DNA from: Chitinophagales bacterium
GTDB taxonomy: Bacteria; Bacteroidota; Bacteroidia; Chitinophagales; UBA2359
Reading direction: 5' to 3'
Assembly: GCA_041392475.1 (NCBI GenBank)
Contig: JAWKLZ010000001.1
Location: 1,674,001-1,738,000 of the forward strand
DNA: 64,000 nucleotides
In this document: one piece after another, positions 8,857-18,037 of the stretch
Numbering within the stretch: the first letter of the stretch is position 1
Layout of the letters: each line of letters opens with the position of its first letter
Made by a program: the position numbers and the translations under genes
The notes under the pieces: generated by a model
What the model was told of the DNA's origin: nothing
The model's database searches: none
Seen by the model: the letters and a program-made list of their open reading frames with translations, nothing else

Positions 8857-8948
8857 CAATCCTCCGCCACTTTCATCCAAAACAATTCTGGAAACTTCCT
8901 TTTTTGCTTGAAAACTCCAATACAAGAAGTTTTGCTACTATTTCACCC

Positions 8949-9347
8949 CTATTTCCCCAAATAAACCCACCAAAATACCCCGCTCACATACGTCCACAAA
9001 ATAGAAAACAAGATATGGACGACCGTTTCAAACCACTTATCCTTCCATAGCTCCGAAGAATATCCAAAGAATTGAATCACAAGGCGAATTGTCCAAAAAA
9101 TAGCAAAGCCCAAAGCAATTTTGTTTCCCAAAGGAGTTGTAGTGATTTCGGTGGAAGAACTTAGGCACAGAAGCCCCATCAAGAATATAACCAATGCAAT
9201 GAAAAAAGTATGCACATACATTATTTGTCGATTGATTAAGCTAACTGCCTGAAATTCTGTACGCCAATTGAAGTATTTGGGGAAAATGACATGGACGAAT
9301 GCCAATATTACGAACAGCGAACCGATTATTTTAAGATGTAGTTCCAT
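8949..9347 (-). CDS. Small integral membrane protein, unknown function (132 aa)
   Basis: Four hydrophobic helices cover most of the protein (about residues 5-23, 42-62, 73-95 and 108-128) with short polar loops. It starts ATG 17 bases inside the end of the methyltransferase gene, so it is the last gene of a four-gene overlapping unit. Length and helix count resemble small uncharacterised Bacteroidota membrane proteins with four helices. No catalytic motif is visible and no function is proposed. Confidence 0.8.
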   Translation of the reverse strand: MELHLKIIGSLFVILAFVHVIFPKYFNWRTEFQAVSLINRQIMYVHTFFIALVIFLMGLLCLSSSTEITTTPLGNKIALGFAIFWTIRLVIQFFGYSSELWKDKWFETVVHILFSILWTYVSGVFWWVYLGK

Positions 9348-10098
9348 TTTTTTCGAGTATAAAAGTGCTGATAAATGGGGTGGTTTTAACTTCCTTTACC
9401 ACCTTCAATTCCGCCCCTCCAAAGGTTTTGAGCCAAGTAGATTTGGAGTGAAAGTGAAAAAATCCGATGTTGTATGCCATAAAGTTAGCAGTATCTCGCA
9501 AATGTTCTGTAACAACGATTTGTCCTCTTGGTTGAAGTACTCTTTGCAGTTCTTTGAAAAAGACAATTCTTTCTGCTTCGTTTCTGATTTCATGGGCGGA
9601 TAAAATGGCGAATACCGCATTTATAGCATTGTCCTTCAATGGAATGAAGTTGGTGGCAATTGTTTGGGTATTGGGATATGGAGGATAGGCTTTTCTAGCT
9701 CTTTTGATGGAAATTTCGGTGTGTTTGGTGGGGTCGTAGAAGTCGAGTACGGTTAAGTTGGCATCTGGAAATTGGTCTTTGAGTAGAACGCTTGTTTCGT
9801 CAAAACCTGCATTGACATTTACAATATTAGCCGACTTAGGCATTGATTTTAAATTATCTATCCACTTCAATTGATAAAGCGGAGAAAGGTCATAAACATA
9901 ATAAGACACCAAAAGTGAAACAAAAGTGGTGACTACAATGCCCAAAATCGAAAGCAAAATGAGCCATTGAAGTAATCCCACTGTGTAGCTTTGAAGGAAA
10001 AACAAGACTGCCAAAGCAAGCAATGACAGTACATAAAAATGCCAATTGAAACGGATGATGTTGCCTACTCCTTGAAAGGGTTTTCTATTGGTTTCCAT
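9331..10098 (-). CDS. Membrane-anchored class I SAM-dependent methyltransferase (255 aa)
   Basis: Two N-terminal hydrophobic helices (about residues 20-37 and 43-68) are followed by a Rossmann-type methyltransferase domain. Motif I is degenerate (NIVNVNAGFDETSVLL, in place of a glycine-rich loop), motif II is LTVLDFYDP, motif III is AVFAILSAHEI, and a later RVLQPRGQIVVTEHL matches the common methyltransferase strand 5 region. The substrate is unknown, but the membrane anchor suggests a lipid or membrane-bound molecule. It overlaps the DUF2071 gene by 34 bases and the membrane-protein gene by 17, so the set is translated as one operon. Confidence 0.82.
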   Translation of the reverse strand: METNRKPFQGVGNIIRFNWHFYVLSLLALAVLFFLQSYTVGLLQWLILLSILGIVVTTFVSLLVSYYVYDLSPLYQLKWIDNLKSMPKSANIVNVNAGFDETSVLLKDQFPDANLTVLDFYDPTKHTEISIKRARKAYPPYPNTQTIATNFIPLKDNAINAVFAILSAHEIRNEAERIVFFKELQRVLQPRGQIVVTEHLRDTANFMAYNIGFFHFHSKSTWLKTFGGAELKVVKEVKTTPFISTFILEKNGTTS

Positions 10099-10835
10099 TG
10101 TTCGATTTTACCTTTTTTCCAATGATACGGAATATTTTTGATGATAAACGCATTGGCTAAAGTAAGATTTTCTATTTGAAGTTCGTCTAAAAATGGGATA
10201 TGGTATTGGCCGACTTCAATGGGTGTCGGTTTCCAATTTTGGCGCACTCCTTCAATGATGAGTACGCTTTGATTTTTGGGCTGGTAGGTGAACGTGAAAG
10301 GCAGTGGCCCTGCAAATCGGCGTGCTTCTTTCCAGTCTGCAAAAGGTGATTTTGAAGGTAGAGAAGTCTCTTGTTTATCTTTAACAACTTCTACTTTGAA
10401 ACCTGATTTTGAATAAATTATTTGATTTTTTTCGGGTGTTATAATTTGCTGAATGTCGGTAGTAGCGTATTTGTATTGGGTGAAAATACTACCTAAGTAT
10501 TCCATTTTTTTCTGATCTGTTTCGGACTTCAATATGTACAAACCCCTCAATCGTTTACCAGCATTGTTGTGGTATTTTGTGAATATGCGATAACCAATCA
10601 GAAAAAAATTACTCCCCATAAATTTCGGAAATCCTTTGGGTCTCAAATTTTTAGTCTGTACCATCGCTACTGCAATGAAGCCGTATTTATCTTGAAATGT
10701 GTCCAATTGTAGGCAGGGCGGAATGAGGCCTTGCAGTTGTTCCTTAGGAGCTGCAAAGGTCAATACAGTTGAGCTTTCAAAGAAGGCTTCGACCGCAAAA
10801 GGGTGGTTTTTTAGGAATTGAAGTGGATTATTCAT
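10065..10835 (-). CDS. DUF2071 (YqjF/acetoacetate-decarboxylase-like) protein (256 aa)
   Basis: The N-terminal half carries the hallmarks of DUF2071/YqjF-like proteins, which share a fold with acetoacetate decarboxylases: LIPPCLQLDTFQDKYGFIAV near residues 36-55, then GYRIFTKYHNN and RGLYILKSETD. The active-site lysine of true acetoacetate decarboxylases is not evident, so a decarboxylase reaction is not claimed. Its ATG overlaps the stop codon of the DoxX-like gene by four bases, and its 3' end overlaps the methyltransferase gene, placing it second of four in a tightly coupled unit. Confidence 0.8.
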   Translation of the reverse strand: MNNPLQFLKNHPFAVEAFFESSTVLTFAAPKEQLQGLIPPCLQLDTFQDKYGFIAVAMVQTKNLRPKGFPKFMGSNFFLIGYRIFTKYHNNAGKRLRGLYILKSETDQKKMEYLGSIFTQYKYATTDIQQIITPEKNQIIYSKSGFKVEVVKDKQETSLPSKSPFADWKEARRFAGPLPFTFTYQPKNQSVLIIEGVRQNWKPTPIEVGQYHIPFLDELQIENLTLANAFIIKNIPYHWKKGKIEQWKPIENPFKE

Positions 10836-11221
10836 TCAGTTAGGAATTGTTGTTTTAGGACAAATTCATTGTAATACACCAACAAAACAAATCCAATGGC
10901 AAAAAGGATGTTGATTCGTCCCCAAAGTAGTAAATTGGGGACGAGTATAAATTCGAGAATGTTCATGGTCAATACGATACCGATTTGAACTATTGCATTG
11001 AAGCGAGGTGAAATTCGGCTCACTATCCATATTGCCATGGCTATTTCTGCCAATCCAATCAAAACCGTCAGAATTCCTGCGTATTCTTCGCCCAATATGT
11101 TGGCTACAATCTCTCGGTGTCGAGGCACTAAATTGAGCACTTTGCAGAAAAGTCCGTTGATAAGCCAAACCATTGCGATTAAGAAGGTGAGTACTTTGTG
11201 GTAATTAGGAGCTCTCTGCAT
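10832..11221 (-). CDS. DoxX-like family membrane protein (129 aa)
   Basis: Four transmembrane helices and the pattern FKVLNLVPRH with GEEYAGILTVLIGLAEIAMA place it in the DoxX-like group of small integral membrane proteins, common in Bacteroidota and often found next to DUF2071 genes. The family is loosely tied to quinone or thiosulfate metabolism in a few members, but no such chemistry can be inferred here. It is the first gene of the minus-strand four-gene operon and faces the fatty-acid hydroxylase gene across a 150-base divergent promoter region. Confidence 0.8.
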   Translation of the reverse strand: MQRAPNYHKVLTFLIAMVWLINGLFCKVLNLVPRHREIVANILGEEYAGILTVLIGLAEIAMAIWIVSRISPRFNAIVQIGIVLTMNILEFILVPNLLLWGRINILFAIGFVLLVYYNEFVLKQQFLTE

Positions 11222-11371
11222 TTTTTGTTGTTCGTTGAAGTTCTCTAACGATTGGTAGAATATTTTTTCTATCCGAATGAAAAAAAGGTTTCTTTGTCCT
11301 TGACAACACGAAATTAATTAATTGGTGAAAAAAAAATCGCATTTTTCATTTATCCTTTAAAAACCAATATC

Positions 11372-12586
11372 ATGGAAGAGTTCATTCAAAAGTTGCCGTA
11401 CATCTTGGTCGGCACCAGTTTTCGGTATTTCCTTTTTGCAGGGATTCCATTCCTCATTTTTTATGTATTTTTCAAACAACATTTTCACAAAAACAAGATT
11501 CAAGCCTCCTCTGAAAAACGAAAAAGGTTCGTAAGTGAGGTCAAAAATTCGCTGGTCACATTGGCAGTTCTTGCTACTACGGGGGCACTTGTTTTTTTCA
11601 GTCCTTTTCGAGCCTACACCACAATTTACGCTGATATTCATACATTTCCGCTTTGGTGGATTCCTGTGAGTGTGGTCTTGAGTTTGGTGATTCACGACAC
11701 TTATTTCTACTGGATGCACCGCTTGGTTCACGGCAAGACATTGTTTCGCCTCGTACACCGCACGCATCACGAATCGGTCAATCCTTCGCCTTGGACTTCT
11801 TACTCCTTCCATATTCTGGAAGCCTTGCTCGAAAATCTGATTTTGTTTATATTGGTGTTTACCTTGCCTTTGCATCCGATTGCATTGATACTGTTTGGTT
11901 TGGTGAGTTTTACCATCAATGTATATGGGCATTTGGGCTATGAGATTATGCCACAGTGGTATAGACATTCTTTTCTATTTGAAGTCGTCAATACTTCTGT
12001 TCACCATAATTTGCACCACAAAAAATTTCACGGCAATTACGGTTTGTATTTTCGCTTTTGGGATAGGCTGATGGGAACGGAAAATCCTGACTATGTGGCA
12101 GAATTTGACAAAATTCAAGAACGTCGGTTTGGTGAAATACAAACGCCTAAAAAGAGTTATTCAAGGGCTGCTTTTTTGTGGGGAGCATTGGCGATTGGTT
12201 TCTTCAGCCTTTCCTTCAATACCCAACCTGCAAAGCAAGCCAATATTTTGGGCGAATGGACGGCAACGGGTGAAATGGGAGATGCGGTTATCGAAATTTT
12301 TGAAGATGCAAACCACAAAATACAAGGTAAATTGATTCGTGCGCTTGACCCTGAACACCAACAACGCATCGAGGAAGCAAAGGCGGAAAAGTCGGTATCC
12401 GAAATTTTACTGCTCCGCAATTTTGACTATGTGGGTGACAATACTTGGAAAAACGGTACGCTGTATTTGTTAAGTAGAAAGCGCAGTGTGAATGGAGATT
12501 TGAAGTTGTTGCCTTCTGGCGAATTGCAGGTAACAGGAAAATTAATGGGATTTAGTCGAACGCACATTTGGAAGCGAAAATCATAG
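11372..12586 (+). CDS. Fatty acid hydroxylase/sterol desaturase family enzyme fused to DUF2147 (404 aa)
   Basis: Residues 1-235 form a membrane-bound di-iron hydroxylase of the sterol desaturase type, with four or more hydrophobic segments and the histidine clusters HDTYFYWMH (108-116), HRTHHE (129-134) and HHNLHH (211-216) that ligate the irons. A further hydrophobic helix (about 267-284) leads into a C-terminal domain (293-402) starting ILGEWTATGEMGDAVIEIF, which reads as DUF2147, normally a separate secreted or periplasmic protein. If the extra helix crosses the membrane, the DUF2147 part would lie on the opposite side from the histidines. The likely reaction is hydroxylation or desaturation of a lipid. 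A strong terminator follows 30 bases after the stop. Confidence 0.87.
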   Translation: MEEFIQKLPYILVGTSFRYFLFAGIPFLIFYVFFKQHFHKNKIQASSEKRKRFVSEVKNSLVTLAVLATTGALVFFSPFRAYTTIYADIHTFPLWWIPVSVVLSLVIHDTYFYWMHRLVHGKTLFRLVHRTHHESVNPSPWTSYSFHILEALLENLILFILVFTLPLHPIALILFGLVSFTINVYGHLGYEIMPQWYRHSFLFEVVNTSVHHNLHHKKFHGNYGLYFRFWDRLMGTENPDYVAEFDKIQERRFGEIQTPKKSYSRAAFLWGALAIGFFSLSFNTQPAKQANILGEWTATGEMGDAVIEIFEDANHKIQGKLIRALDPEHQQRIEEAKAEKSVSEILLLRNFDYVGDNTWKNGTLYLLSRKRSVNGDLKLLPSGELQVTGKLMGFSRTHIWKRKS

Positions 12587-12616
12587 TGCATTGATTATCA
12601 AAACCTATCTTGATAT

Positions 12617-12656
12617 AGCAATGTTCCTATCTTTTAGAATAGGAACATTGCTTTTT
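12617..12656 (+). terminator. Intrinsic terminator after the hydroxylase gene
   Basis: A perfect 14-base stem (AGCAATGTTCCTAT at 12617-12630 with ATAGGAACATTGCT at 12639-12652) closes an 8-base loop and runs into six T residues on the plus strand. It sits 30 bases after the hydroxylase-DUF2147 stop. The opposite strand lacks a T-run, so it should act mainly on plus-strand transcripts. Confidence 0.92.
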
Positions 12657-12699
12657 TACATTACAAAAAACTTTATTAAAACACCTATCTGAATCCATT

Positions 12700-15162
12700 C
12701 TAACCCAAATAAGCCATTTCAACTATTTCCTTCTTCAATTTTTTGCCATTTTTATGCACTCTATTCGTCAATTCAAAAGGCAATTTCACCTCTACCCTCA
12801 AAGCTCTAAGTCCCTGTACTCCTTGCAATTGTTCTAACTCTACATCTTCAATATCTTCTTCAATGTATCCTTGATGAAAGAGGTACTCTAAATACTCACG
12901 GTATTCCAATGCCTCTTTGTCTTGTGAATACACAATCGCAATTTTGTTGGGCTGGGTTAGGCGTTCTTCTGTATCTCGAATGTAGGCTTTGTCAATGCGT
13001 TTTTTGATGATTTCATAGCGAATATTGTATGCACCATCCACATCAAACTGCTTTTCATCTATTCTGAACTGAATCGCAAGCGGTGCGCTGTGTACCAAAA
13101 GTAGATGTGTGGCATCTAAAGGAACAGGCAGAGTCGGCTTCAATTTTGCAGTCAATTGGGCAACTTGTGCAGTGGTAATCAATTGCCACAAACGCAAGTT
13201 TTTTAGATAAAGCGGATCGAAATTCTGTTTTTCGCTGAGTGATTGTCCAATGTAAATGTTGTATTCTACCCCATCTGTTTTGTATTTTTCAAAATAGTGG
13301 GGAAACATAGCCTGTGCTTCTTCTTCTCTTTTATCTATAAATTCTGCAACTTTCTCATTCATCTTGGTCATACTGTGTTCAAACTGCTTTCGTTTTTCGT
13401 ACAATACGCCCAATTCTGGGTCTAAAGCATTTTTGTAGGCTTCAATAGCTTCTTTGGTATGGGGAATATTTTCTTCAAAGTACGGAAAGAGGCTTTCTAC
13501 TTCTCGACTCAAAAAACTAAGCATATTCACTTCGTCACTCGAACCCAAGTTTTTCGCAATGCGACCAATGTGTTGGTTGATTTTGTAGCAAAGACTGTCC
13601 AAAAAGGGTAAAGGACTCTTAGCCGTAGCACTGTCCAATACATTTTTTGCCAGATTCAATTGTGCAATCAAATCCTCTTGTATAGCATGGTTGCGTTTGG
13701 TAGAAGAATCTCGCACATCTGTTGCACCAAACAAAGGATAGACATCATCAAACACAATGTTTTCTAAATCACCTCCTAAACCAAGTGATCTACGCTCCAA
13801 CATATTCATGGCGGCTCGTGTAAATCTCCATTCAACAGCAGGATGCAATGAAGTATAGTTTTCTTTAATAAAAGATTGAACCTGTGCGTCCATTTCATCC
13901 AAAGCACGTTCAAATGCAATGGAGAATAGAGGATTAATGGCATTTACTTTGAATATCGAATCTGTAGAAGAAAAGTCTTGTGGATTCTTTGACATCAATT
14001 CAATGACTCCTACAAACTGATTGTCAAAGAACAAAGGTACGATTACCCCACTCTGAATGTCTTGCTCCAATAAGCTTTCTTCAAAAGGTTTGGGATTCGC
14101 TTTTTTACCCAAGTTATTGAAAAAGTAGGGAGTTTTGTTTTTGATAAATTCTTGGAAAACATTGCCCATACCCATTTGAAATGGGCATGCCATCCTTGAA
14201 GTAACATGATTGCTTTGAAGTATAAAGCTGCTGTGTGCCTCTGCATTGAAGTTCATTAATTTATTGAAATTCTTTTGATAGGGTGTCAAACCTAAACGCA
14301 AATCAGGCAGCATAAATAAGGATTTCAACTCCCTTTCTAAGAAAGTAATATTTTGTGGATTGGTCAGTGCATTTTTCTTCAATAGGTCAAATTGAAGGGC
14401 AGAAAGGACAGATTGTTCAGTTACTTCTGTTAAATTAAACAACATGATACCATGTAATTCAAATACATCCGTAGGAATGTATTTTTTCCAAAGTGCCAAA
14501 TCATTGAAGTTCTTCAAAAGTGTATCAATGTCTTCTTTGGTCAATTTTGGAGGCTCTTTTATGGCAATGATTTCCGTGAATTTTGCATTAAAATGCCCTT
14601 TGTAAAACCGAAGCAAACCTGTTTCGGCATCTGCAATTGGCATTAACATGGGTTTGTCCAATTCTATGTCCACTTCATAATACTTGTGCAAAATGGCTGC
14701 ATAAGCATTTAGGGTTTTGTAGTACAAGGATTCATCGCACAACATGGCTTTGGACTTAAACTGCTCAAAGTTTTCGCCCAATACCTCAATGAATTTTGGG
14801 GTAGCATACACTCTTTCCAATTGGTAAGGGCCGATTGCAGCCATGATTTCATCTTCTTTGATGGCGTAGGGGCTGACCAAACACATCAATAAGTTGATCA
14901 ATGATTGATGCTCTTGTAATGAAGCCACATCTTCAATGGGTAGTAACAACTCTGGTGCAGCTTCTACTCCTTTGATGATTTCATCTGCTACAATGGCAAA
15001 GGTTTGTTTGCCATTTGCAGCTATATTGCGCCAATAATCAATCAGAGGTTTCAAACTCAATTTGGTTTGAAATGGAAAATCTTTTTTCCACATTTCATAT
15101 TCTTCTTTGGTTGCAGCCGTGAGGTTGTCTATATGGAAAGGTTCGTAAGTGTTCATACTCAA
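12700..15162 (-). CDS. Large GAF-domain protein of unknown function (820 aa)
   Basis: A soluble protein without signal peptide. The only recognisable fold is a GAF-like domain at about residues 290-420, including SGVIVPLFFDNQFVGVIEL, the typical GAF strand pair. The flanks (1-290 and 430-820) are acidic, mostly helical and do not match a family I can name; there is no kinase, cyclase or HTH motif. Proteins of this length with one central GAF domain recur in Bacteroidota as uncharacterised GAF proteins. It is transcribed alone and ends convergently against the hydroxylase gene. The first of two close ATG codons is used; the second would remove two residues. Confidence 0.82.
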   Translation of the reverse strand: MSMNTYEPFHIDNLTAATKEEYEMWKKDFPFQTKLSLKPLIDYWRNIAANGKQTFAIVADEIIKGVEAAPELLLPIEDVASLQEHQSLINLLMCLVSPYAIKEDEIMAAIGPYQLERVYATPKFIEVLGENFEQFKSKAMLCDESLYYKTLNAYAAILHKYYEVDIELDKPMLMPIADAETGLLRFYKGHFNAKFTEIIAIKEPPKLTKEDIDTLLKNFNDLALWKKYIPTDVFELHGIMLFNLTEVTEQSVLSALQFDLLKKNALTNPQNITFLERELKSLFMLPDLRLGLTPYQKNFNKLMNFNAEAHSSFILQSNHVTSRMACPFQMGMGNVFQEFIKNKTPYFFNNLGKKANPKPFEESLLEQDIQSGVIVPLFFDNQFVGVIELMSKNPQDFSSTDSIFKVNAINPLFSIAFERALDEMDAQVQSFIKENYTSLHPAVEWRFTRAAMNMLERRSLGLGGDLENIVFDDVYPLFGATDVRDSSTKRNHAIQEDLIAQLNLAKNVLDSATAKSPLPFLDSLCYKINQHIGRIAKNLGSSDEVNMLSFLSREVESLFPYFEENIPHTKEAIEAYKNALDPELGVLYEKRKQFEHSMTKMNEKVAEFIDKREEEAQAMFPHYFEKYKTDGVEYNIYIGQSLSEKQNFDPLYLKNLRLWQLITTAQVAQLTAKLKPTLPVPLDATHLLLVHSAPLAIQFRIDEKQFDVDGAYNIRYEIIKKRIDKAYIRDTEERLTQPNKIAIVYSQDKEALEYREYLEYLFHQGYIEEDIEDVELEQLQGVQGLRALRVEVKLPFELTNRVHKNGKKLKKEIVEMAYLG

Positions 15163-15605
15163 TCGTAAATTATGGAGAAGGTATTGTTAAATTTTATTGA
15201 ACAGTATAACACTAAAAGGGGATTTTTGGTTTTAACTGGAAAATAATGAATGCAATCAAGCGTAGCTTTTTGTATGTAGTGCTTGAACGGAAACTCTTAA
15301 CTAATTGAATGTCCAAATATAACTAAACACTTAAACAGACAGACTTTTTAAGGTTTCCCCATATATCAATACCTTCAATAAATTCCTAATAAATTAACAT
15401 CAAGTTGCTATAAGAATATAAAAATTGAAGGAAAAAATTCGTTTGTTTTAACCATTAGTTATGTTTTGATAGACACACAATTATCTATTTCCGTTCAGGC
15501 ATTATGTAGGAGCAAAAAAATTGGCGTAAGAAGGCAAACTATCAGAACAAAGAATCCATAAATCTTACAGAATAATCATGGATTTGGAATAAATGAGAAT
15601 AAAAA
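15163..15605. other. Gene-free region between the fructan locus and the GAF gene
   Basis: No coding region is supported. It must contain the promoter of the GAF-protein gene near 15163-15300. The one structured element is a widely spaced inverted repeat: TGCTTGAACGGAAA at 15280-15293 and TTTCCGTTCAGGCA at 15488-15501 (13 of 14 positions complementary). Nothing between the arms looks like a transposase or RNA gene. Confidence 0.6.
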
Positions 15606-15650
15606 TTAAAAAAATACTTCAATATCAGTTTATTATCAAATTTGAAGTAT
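15606..15650 (-). terminator. Terminator closing the fructan utilization locus
   Basis: ATACTTCAA at 15614-15622 pairs perfectly with TTGAAGTAT at 15642-15650. Read on the minus strand the 9-base stem, with a 19-base loop, is followed by T6 and then a further T-rich run. It begins 24 bases past the stop of the last GH32 gene and is the only strong minus-strand terminator noticed below the locus. Confidence 0.72.
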
Positions 15651-15674
15651 AGCTTTGAAGAACAAGAAAAAATA

Positions 15675-17972
15675 CTATTTCCCAATAACCACCTTATGAC
15701 AAAATGATTTTCCTTCTTCTTCCATTTTCAAAAAATAGACACCTTCCTTTAAGCTTAAAGGCAATTCAATTCTCAAACTTGTTGTACTAATTTGAGTAAC
15801 ATAGATAAGTGGTATTTCTTGTCCATCAATACTCCATAGGGATAAAATTGCATTTTTGGAGGAAGGGATGTCCAGCCAAAATACATCCTTTGCAGGATTG
15901 GGATACAATCGAAACTCATCAGGTTCATTTTTTTCAATAGCCGTATCAGTTTCCCAAATCGAAGCCAAATTCCAAAAATCAAAAGAAGATACAGTAGCAT
16001 CAGAAGCTCCTTCTTGAAAAAACGACAAACCATCCGCCGCTAAACTGGGAAAGATACGGGCAGTAATCACCCTTTCGCCTTCATTCACAAATACTTCAAC
16101 GGAAGACCTATCTACAAAAATATGCAAAGTGATGTCTAATGAGGTATTCTCCAATGGAGCGTTGAACACTTCTCTAAAATTTCCCTCAAAATTGGTTTGG
16201 CTGGATTGAGAACGATCTACAAATACCTGATTCTTAACTGCATCATAGCCTATTATGGTTTCATAAAGGATGTTAGCACGAATGGATAATCCTACCGATT
16301 TTGTATTATTTGGAGAAAAAGTGACTTTCATTTCATAAGAAGTTCCCTTTATTGAGTTATCAATAATAAATTGATTGGCAGCTTCAACGGATTGTTTTTC
16401 TCCAAAAGAAAAATGTGTTTTTCTCAAATTCTGCAAGGATTCCACAGGCTCTTGTACTACTCTAAGTCCTTGAGTTAATTGCTTCAACTTGATAGCTCTT
16501 GGAAGTGACATACTTCCCCTCCAAGGACTTGTTGGCAATCCATCTGCATAAGTCCAGTTGTTCATCCATGCCAGCCAGACTCGTTGATAGTCTGAACTTT
16601 CAGACATATTCTCCCATGACCTACCCGCATAAAAATCAGGGCCAAAATCTGTCCAAAAACCCTCCATTGTCGTATTTTCAGCAGGTTCGCCCGAAAACAA
16701 AATATGATCTACATTGATGTGTCCCCATCCTCCTGTATGAAAATCTACAATCTGAATTTGAGCCTCACTTCCAATCCAATTACTAACATCCCACGAATCC
16801 CAAGTCAATTGTTCTGCTTCTTTGCCAGTAGTTCCTATCACTTTTTCACCATTGATGAGCAGACGCATTTCAGTACTGTTGACGTGTGCACCTCCTCCAA
16901 TTAGAAAATTAATAAATGGTTTTTCTATCGTAAATATGGAAGAGGTCAGGCTTCCTTGTGAACCATCACCTCCCAAATAGGTATTGACCAAACCATTGCC
17001 GAGATAACCCGTCACAGCTTGTTGGTTCTCTAAAGTTCCGTTGGCGGGTTTATTGCCAAAAGCATTGCCCGTTTTTATCCATGTGCCATAGTCGTTCCCT
17101 TCAAAATCTTCAAATAAAATACCAGTCGGTACATTCTGGGAAACATTCAGTGCCTGTTCAAATTCTTCGATAAGTGTAAAGGTAGTTCCGTCAAAATCAC
17201 CTACAAAATATTGCGTAGCAGAGCCACCCGCAGGTCCACCAGGATTGATACTCACCATCATCACCCATTTTTCTTCATTGGTATCTTCCACCCGAATCGA
17301 AAACAAATCAGGACATTCCCAAACCCCACCATGTGCGCCAATTGTTTCTCCAAAATGACTTTCAAATTTCCAGTTTTTGAGATCAAATGAGGAATAAATA
17401 CGAATGCGATTGCCCAATGCAAGGGTCATAACCCACTTGGACTGTGGCATATACCAAAATACTTGAGGATCTCTAAAGTCGTTGATACCAGGATTGTTGA
17501 TAATGGGATTATTGGCGTATTTTGTCCAAGTTCGCCCTTTGTCGGTGCTATACGCCATACTCTGTTTTTGGGTCGTACTTGCATGTGTAAACACAGCTAC
17601 TATGGCTGCCGATTCATCGGTATTGAAGCCAGCAGTATTGTTAACATCTACTACTGCCCCACCAGAGAAAATATCCCCCAAAGGATCTTTGCCCAATGCC
17701 AAAGGTAAGTTATCCCAGTGTACCAAATCTGTTGAAACCGCATGACCCCAAGACATATTACCCCATTGATTGCCAAAGGGATTGTATTGATACATCAAGT
17801 GGTATTCTCCATCAAAATAAACTGTGCCACAAGGATCATTGATCCAATTTTGAGGTGGAGAAAAATGGTATTGAAGTCTTGCTTCTTGGTTGTAATTGTC
17901 TTGTGCAAAGGAAGAAATTTGAAGAAAAAATACACAAAAAACAGCGGTGAAAATTTGGTAACCTAACTTCAT
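15675..17972 (-). CDS. GH32 fructan hydrolase with inserted module and T9SS sorting domain (765 aa)
   Basis: A secreted glycoside hydrolase family 32 enzyme cleaving beta-fructosidic bonds. The signal peptide ends near SSFAQ (24). The five-bladed propeller carries the nucleophile Asp46 in WINDPCG, the transition-state stabiliser in FRDPQ (R167, D168) and the acid/base Glu219 in WECPDLF. Residues about 290-435 form an insertion starting ILFEDFEGNDYGTW and rich in Gly and Asn, a jelly-roll-like module seen in some levanase-type GH32 proteins. The GH32 C-terminal beta-sandwich spans 500-670. The last 80 residues, from RLYPNPAKD, are a type A T9SS sorting domain. It is the last gene of the locus. 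Endo or exo action cannot be read from the sequence. Confidence 0.94.
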   Translation of the reverse strand: MKLGYQIFTAVFCVFFLQISSFAQDNYNQEARLQYHFSPPQNWINDPCGTVYFDGEYHLMYQYNPFGNQWGNMSWGHAVSTDLVHWDNLPLALGKDPLGDIFSGGAVVDVNNTAGFNTDESAAIVAVFTHASTTQKQSMAYSTDKGRTWTKYANNPIINNPGINDFRDPQVFWYMPQSKWVMTLALGNRIRIYSSFDLKNWKFESHFGETIGAHGGVWECPDLFSIRVEDTNEEKWVMMVSINPGGPAGGSATQYFVGDFDGTTFTLIEEFEQALNVSQNVPTGILFEDFEGNDYGTWIKTGNAFGNKPANGTLENQQAVTGYLGNGLVNTYLGGDGSQGSLTSSIFTIEKPFINFLIGGGAHVNSTEMRLLINGEKVIGTTGKEAEQLTWDSWDVSNWIGSEAQIQIVDFHTGGWGHINVDHILFSGEPAENTTMEGFWTDFGPDFYAGRSWENMSESSDYQRVWLAWMNNWTYADGLPTSPWRGSMSLPRAIKLKQLTQGLRVVQEPVESLQNLRKTHFSFGEKQSVEAANQFIIDNSIKGTSYEMKVTFSPNNTKSVGLSIRANILYETIIGYDAVKNQVFVDRSQSSQTNFEGNFREVFNAPLENTSLDITLHIFVDRSSVEVFVNEGERVITARIFPSLAADGLSFFQEGASDATVSSFDFWNLASIWETDTAIEKNEPDEFRLYPNPAKDVFWLDIPSSKNAILSLWSIDGQEIPLIYVTQISTTSLRIELPLSLKEGVYFLKMEEEGKSFCHKVVIGK

Positions 17973-18037
17973 TATATAGAGATATTTTATACGTATTAAG
18001 CAATAAATAATTCATAAGAATGTAGCTCAAAACTACA

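Noticed and set aside
11357..11968. 203-codon open frame on the minus strand inside the hydroxylase gene
   Set aside because: It lies antisense to a gene with clear di-iron histidine motifs, has unusual composition and no family features.
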